A program made the translations under genes and the position numbers. Shown in pieces: positions 61,748 through 64,000 of a stretch of DNA of 64,000 nt. Origin of the DNA: an uncultured Ruminiclostridium sp. (GTDB taxonomy: Bacteria > Bacillota > Clostridia > Oscillospirales > Ruminococcaceae); assembly GCA_947630175.1 (NCBI GenBank), contig CANRGJ010000005.1, positions 1-64,000 of the forward strand, in the 5' to 3' direction. The notes below the pieces were generated by a model. It saw only the letters and a program-made list of their open reading frames with translations, was not told the origin of the DNA and searched no databases. Position 1 is the stretch's first letter, and every line of letters begins with the position of its first letter.

Positions 61748-61902
61748 TACAAAAATTGCACTTCCCGTCAAAATCGTCCCTTTGCATAAAACGGTAAAAT
61801 TCTTTTGTGCAAAACGTAGAAAAGGCAAAATGCCTATTGCTATTATTATAAAAAGGTGCTATCATATAGGTAATTCAGATTTACCTAAAAGGAGGGAGCA
61901 GT

Positions 61903-62427
61903 ATGGACCGTGCAGAACTGGGGAAGAAGATAAAGGAAGCCCGCCTTGCGAAGAAAATGACCCAGACCGAGGTGGTGGGCAATTTCATAACTCGCAATAT
62001 GCTCAGCCAGATAGAAAGCGGCGTAGCCACCCCCTCCCTTAACACTCTTGAATACCTTGCGGGAGTGCTTGACATTCCCGTGCAGACCCTTATCCCCGAC
62101 AGCAGGGAAACGCAGGCGGAGACCGAGACCGACGCCGACAAGCTCCAGGAGGCAAAGCAGCTTTTCCGCAGCGGGGAATACGACCTTTGCTCTCAGATAG
62201 TGAAAACTCTTGAAGAAAGCCGATTTAGCGATGAGGCGGGAGCGCTCAACGCCCGCTGTCATTTTAAAATGGCGGTACAGGCGGAGAAGGACGGCGATTA
62301 CGGAAAAGCCGCCTATCTTGCCCAACAGGCTGACGAGCTTGCCGATCTTGGAATTTACGCCTCGCGGGACATCAAGACCGCCAGCGCTCTTTTGCTGAAC
62401 AGAGTAGCTGAAAAGCTCACCAAGTGA
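61903..62427 (+). CDS. XRE-family regulator with TPR-like C-terminus
   Basis: 174 residues. The helix-turn-helix domain covers about 1-65 (LGKKIKEARLAKKMTQTEVV, then MLSQIESGVATPSLNTLEYL). An acidic linker is followed by a helical, TPR-like region (about 85-172: DKLQEAKQLFRSGEYDLCSQ, AEKDGDYGKAAYLAQQADEL). This layout is seen in Rgg-like and other peptide-sensing regulators, but no peptide gene was found. It is 21 nt before the SdpI-like gene, so co-expression is likely. ATG 61903 has aaaggaggg upstream. Confidence 0.85.
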   Translation: MDRAELGKKIKEARLAKKMTQTEVVGNFITRNMLSQIESGVATPSLNTLEYLAGVLDIPVQTLIPDSRETQAETETDADKLQEAKQLFRSGEYDLCSQIVKTLEESRFSDEAGALNARCHFKMAVQAEKDGDYGKAAYLAQQADELADLGIYASRDIKTASALLLNRVAEKLTK

Positions 62428-62448
62428 TTTTATCCGGAGGAAATAAAA

Positions 62449-62814
62449 ATGAACGGTTTCTGGCTTTTTATGCTTATCTGCTCGCTTTTGACTCCGTTGA
62501 CAATGCTGTTTATCGGCCGCAGCTTTAAAAATAATCCTCCAAAGGAAATAAACGGCATATACGGCTACCGCACCAAGCGTTCCCGTCAAAGCAAGGAAGC
62601 GTGGGAGTTGGCTCACATATACTGCGGTAAGATCTGGCAGACAGCGGGAATGATAATGCTCCCTCTTTCCGCCGCCGCAATGCTTCCTTTTTTCGGCAGC
62701 AGCGTAAACACGACAGCAATTGCAGTACTTATTATAGTAACTTTGCAAACGCTTGTTATGTGCCTTACCATAATTCCCGTTGAAACCGCCTTGAAGAAAA
62801 AATTCGGCAAATAA
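62449..62814 (+). CDS. SdpI-family membrane protein
   Basis: 121 residues with three membrane segments (about 4-22, 64-82, 88-108). The conserved NGIYGYRTKRSRQSKEAWEL segment between the first and second is the SdpI (DUF3784-like) signature. In Bacillus SdpI gives immunity to the SDP toxin. Here it is a lone family member behind an XRE regulator, with no sdpC-like toxin visible. The role may be self-protection or stress response. RBS ggagg before ATG 62449. Confidence 0.82.
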   Translation: MNGFWLFMLICSLLTPLTMLFIGRSFKNNPPKEINGIYGYRTKRSRQSKEAWELAHIYCGKIWQTAGMIMLPLSAAAMLPFFGSSVNTTAIAVLIIVTLQTLVMCLTIIPVETALKKKFGK

Positions 62815-62850
62815 AAGAACGTCTTCCATTTTGGAAGACGTTCTTTTTTT
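62815..62850. terminator. Bidirectional terminator between the SdpI-like and FtsH-like genes
   Basis: AAGAACGTCTTCC-atttt-GGAAGACGTTCTT (about 62817-62845), perfect stem followed by a T-run; both genes end here. Confidence 0.9.
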
Positions 62851-64000
62851 ATTTCGCTCTTTCCTTAGCACAGGCGCTGAATATAGCGTCTATCTCTTTT
62901 CCCGAAAGATGATTTTTTGAAAACAGCTCGTTTACCAGCGCGTCGATGGAAGCTTTGTTTTCTTTTATTAACTCCACCGCCTTTTCAAGCTGTTCTGCGA
63001 GTATTTTTCCCGCCTGCGGATTTATTCTTACGGACATTTCTCCGCTTTCCGCCATTCGCTGATTTATGGCGGTAAGACCGAATTCCTCGTCCATTCCGTA
63101 TGAGCATATCATCTGATAAGCCATATCCGTAGCGGAAGAAAGGTCGCCTGACGCTCCTGTTGAGATACCGTCCTGCTCCCCGTAATAAACTATCTCCGCC
63201 GCGCGTCCTCCCAGAGAGGTGCGTATCTTCGCCAGAAGCTCCTCCTTGGTGAATATCGCCTTGCCCTCGTTGTCGTCGTGCTGCATATATCCGCCGTGAT
63301 TTGCCCTTGCCGTGATAGTGACGTAGGAGGGAATTTCACCGCTTTGCCAGCAGAGAAAGGCGTGTCCCGCCTCGTGCCGTGCAACTCTTTCAAGCTGAGA
63401 AACGTCCCACTTCTTGCTTTCTCCGCTGAAATAAGTTTCAAACGCCTCCTCGAACACCTCGTCGGTGACCTTCAGACCTCCGTCCCGTATTGCGGAGCGC
63501 AAAGCAAGCTCAAACACCGATTCCAGCTCCGCAAGGCTTCTTCCCGTGGAGCGCACGGCGATGTTTTCCAGCTTTTCCTCACTTAAACAAAGTGCGCTGT
63601 TTTCAGCTATTTTCATGCGCATATATTTCATTCGGTCGTTTCGTCCGGGCAGGTCTATATACACCTTTCGGTCAAACCTGCGTACAAGCGCAGGATCCAG
63701 CGACCTTCCCCCGTGCCCCTCCGCATTGAAGTTGGTAGCGGCAAGCACGAACACGGGCTTTGCGGGATCGCTGTTGAAACCGTCCATTTCCGTAAGGAAC
63801 GATGTGAGTATCTCTTCACTTGCGTTAGTGAATTCACTGCCCGTGCGCTCCTTTGCGATAGCGTCTATCTCGTCTACGAACAGTATTGCTGGAGCATATT
63901 TTCGTGCGGTTTTAAACAGCTCGTGGACCTTTGCAGGACCCTCGCCCACGTATTTTTTCAAAAACTGATTTCCCTCTGCGGTGATAAAGGTCACGTCAGA
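62849..64000 (-). CDS. FtsH-like AAA metalloprotease, C-terminal part (cut by window edge)
   Basis: 384 codons are seen; the reading frame is open to the right edge (minus-strand codon at 64000), so the start lies outside. The AAA region shows pore-loop text near FLKKYVGEG, Walker B ILFVDEIDAIA, AATNF and the Arg-finger region DPALVRRFDRKVYIDLPGRND. The zinc protease motif is HEAGHAF, with SLGGRAAEIVYYG and SSATDMAYQMICSYGM further on. These are FtsH family marks. The right end of the window hides the N-terminal membrane segments and Walker A. FtsH is a membrane-bound quality-control protease; a paralogue specialised from the main FtsH is possible. Confidence 0.9.
   Translation of the reverse strand, partial: SDVTFITAEGNQFLKKYVGEGPAKVHELFKTARKYAPAILFVDEIDAIAKERTGSEFTNASEEILTSFLTEMDGFNSDPAKPVFVLAATNFNAEGHGGRSLDPALVRRFDRKVYIDLPGRNDRMKYMRMKIAENSALCLSEEKLENIAVRSTGRSLAELESVFELALRSAIRDGGLKVTDEVFEEAFETYFSGESKKWDVSQLERVARHEAGHAFLCWQSGEIPSYVTITARANHGGYMQHDDNEGKAIFTKEELLAKIRTSLGGRAAEIVYYGEQDGISTGASGDLSSATDMAYQMICSYGMDEEFGLTAINQRMAESGEMSVRINPQAGKILAEQLEKAVELIKENKASIDALVNELFSKNHLSGKEIDAIFSACAKERAK

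Noticed and set aside
61885-62871. Long minus-strand ORF (328 codons) opposite the XRE and SdpI-like genes
   Set aside because: The + strand genes have RBSs and known domains; this frame is a shadow that also crosses a strong terminator.

Overview
The window looks like a chromosome segment of a low-to-mid GC anaerobic Firmicute of the Ruminococcus/Oscillospiraceae type. This rests on strong GGAGG ribosome binding sites, a Firmicutes tryptophan T-box, an A-type flavodiiron protein, very large sortase-anchored surface proteins, YuaF/FloT-like genes and a SirTM-macrodomain pair. No rRNA or tRNA gene was seen.

Layout. (1) 1-10029: a glycan or cell-surface polysaccharide cluster, all on +. It has three polysaccharide pyruvyl transferase (PPT) domains, the first partial and carrying an ILEI/FAM3-like tail and the third fused to a MenD-like thiamine-diphosphate enzyme. 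It also has a GlfT2-like galactofuranosyltransferase, two paralogous MDR dehydrogenases (one frameshifted in a G8 tract) and a QueC-like PP-loop enzyme ending in another G8 tract. The part from 4220 on is visibly AT-richer. (2) 10030-19953: a decayed IS3 transposase, an XRE regulator, and a tyrosine recombinase lying inside perfect 31-bp inverted repeats. An outward-facing promoter (TTGACA-17-TATGAT) sits inside the left repeat. To the right are a giant VWA/LPxTG adhesin, frameshifted in an A6 tract, and a class C sortase. This reads as a Hin/fljBA-like invertible promoter switch built on a tyrosine recombinase. (3) 20302-24811: a Mbeg1-like hydrolase and a three-gene FtsX/MacB-type ABC transporter. 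(4) 24916-30976: a decaying type I-C CRISPR-Cas locus. cas3 and cas8c each carry one in-frame TAA, cas4-cas1-cas2 and the leader are missing, and the array has only five repeats. (5) 31102-41061: a 2453-residue S8 surface protease, a flavodiiron protein, a C39-like protein and ispF. (6) 41117-45055: pheA, a zinc-ribbon pseudokinase with PASTA-like repeats, and two small genes including an SCP2-domain protein. (7) 45066-53460: a T-box(Trp)-controlled operon trpE-G-D-C-F-[methyltransferase]-B-A plus an S51 peptidase. (8) 53487-55883: a CMD-cupin fusion and a SirTM sirtuin/zinc-macrodomain pair. (9) 56043-64000: an RHH-type regulator with clpB, a flotillin/NfeD pair, an XRE-type regulator, an SdpI-like protein and the C-terminal part of an FtsH-like AAA protease that runs off the right edge.

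Four genes are broken by a single event each: the first MDR dehydrogenase and the adhesin by a one-base shift in a homopolymer, cas3 and cas8c by a nonsense codon. The homopolymer cases could be phase variation or sequencing error. The CRISPR case looks like true decay, because the adaptation genes and leader are also gone.
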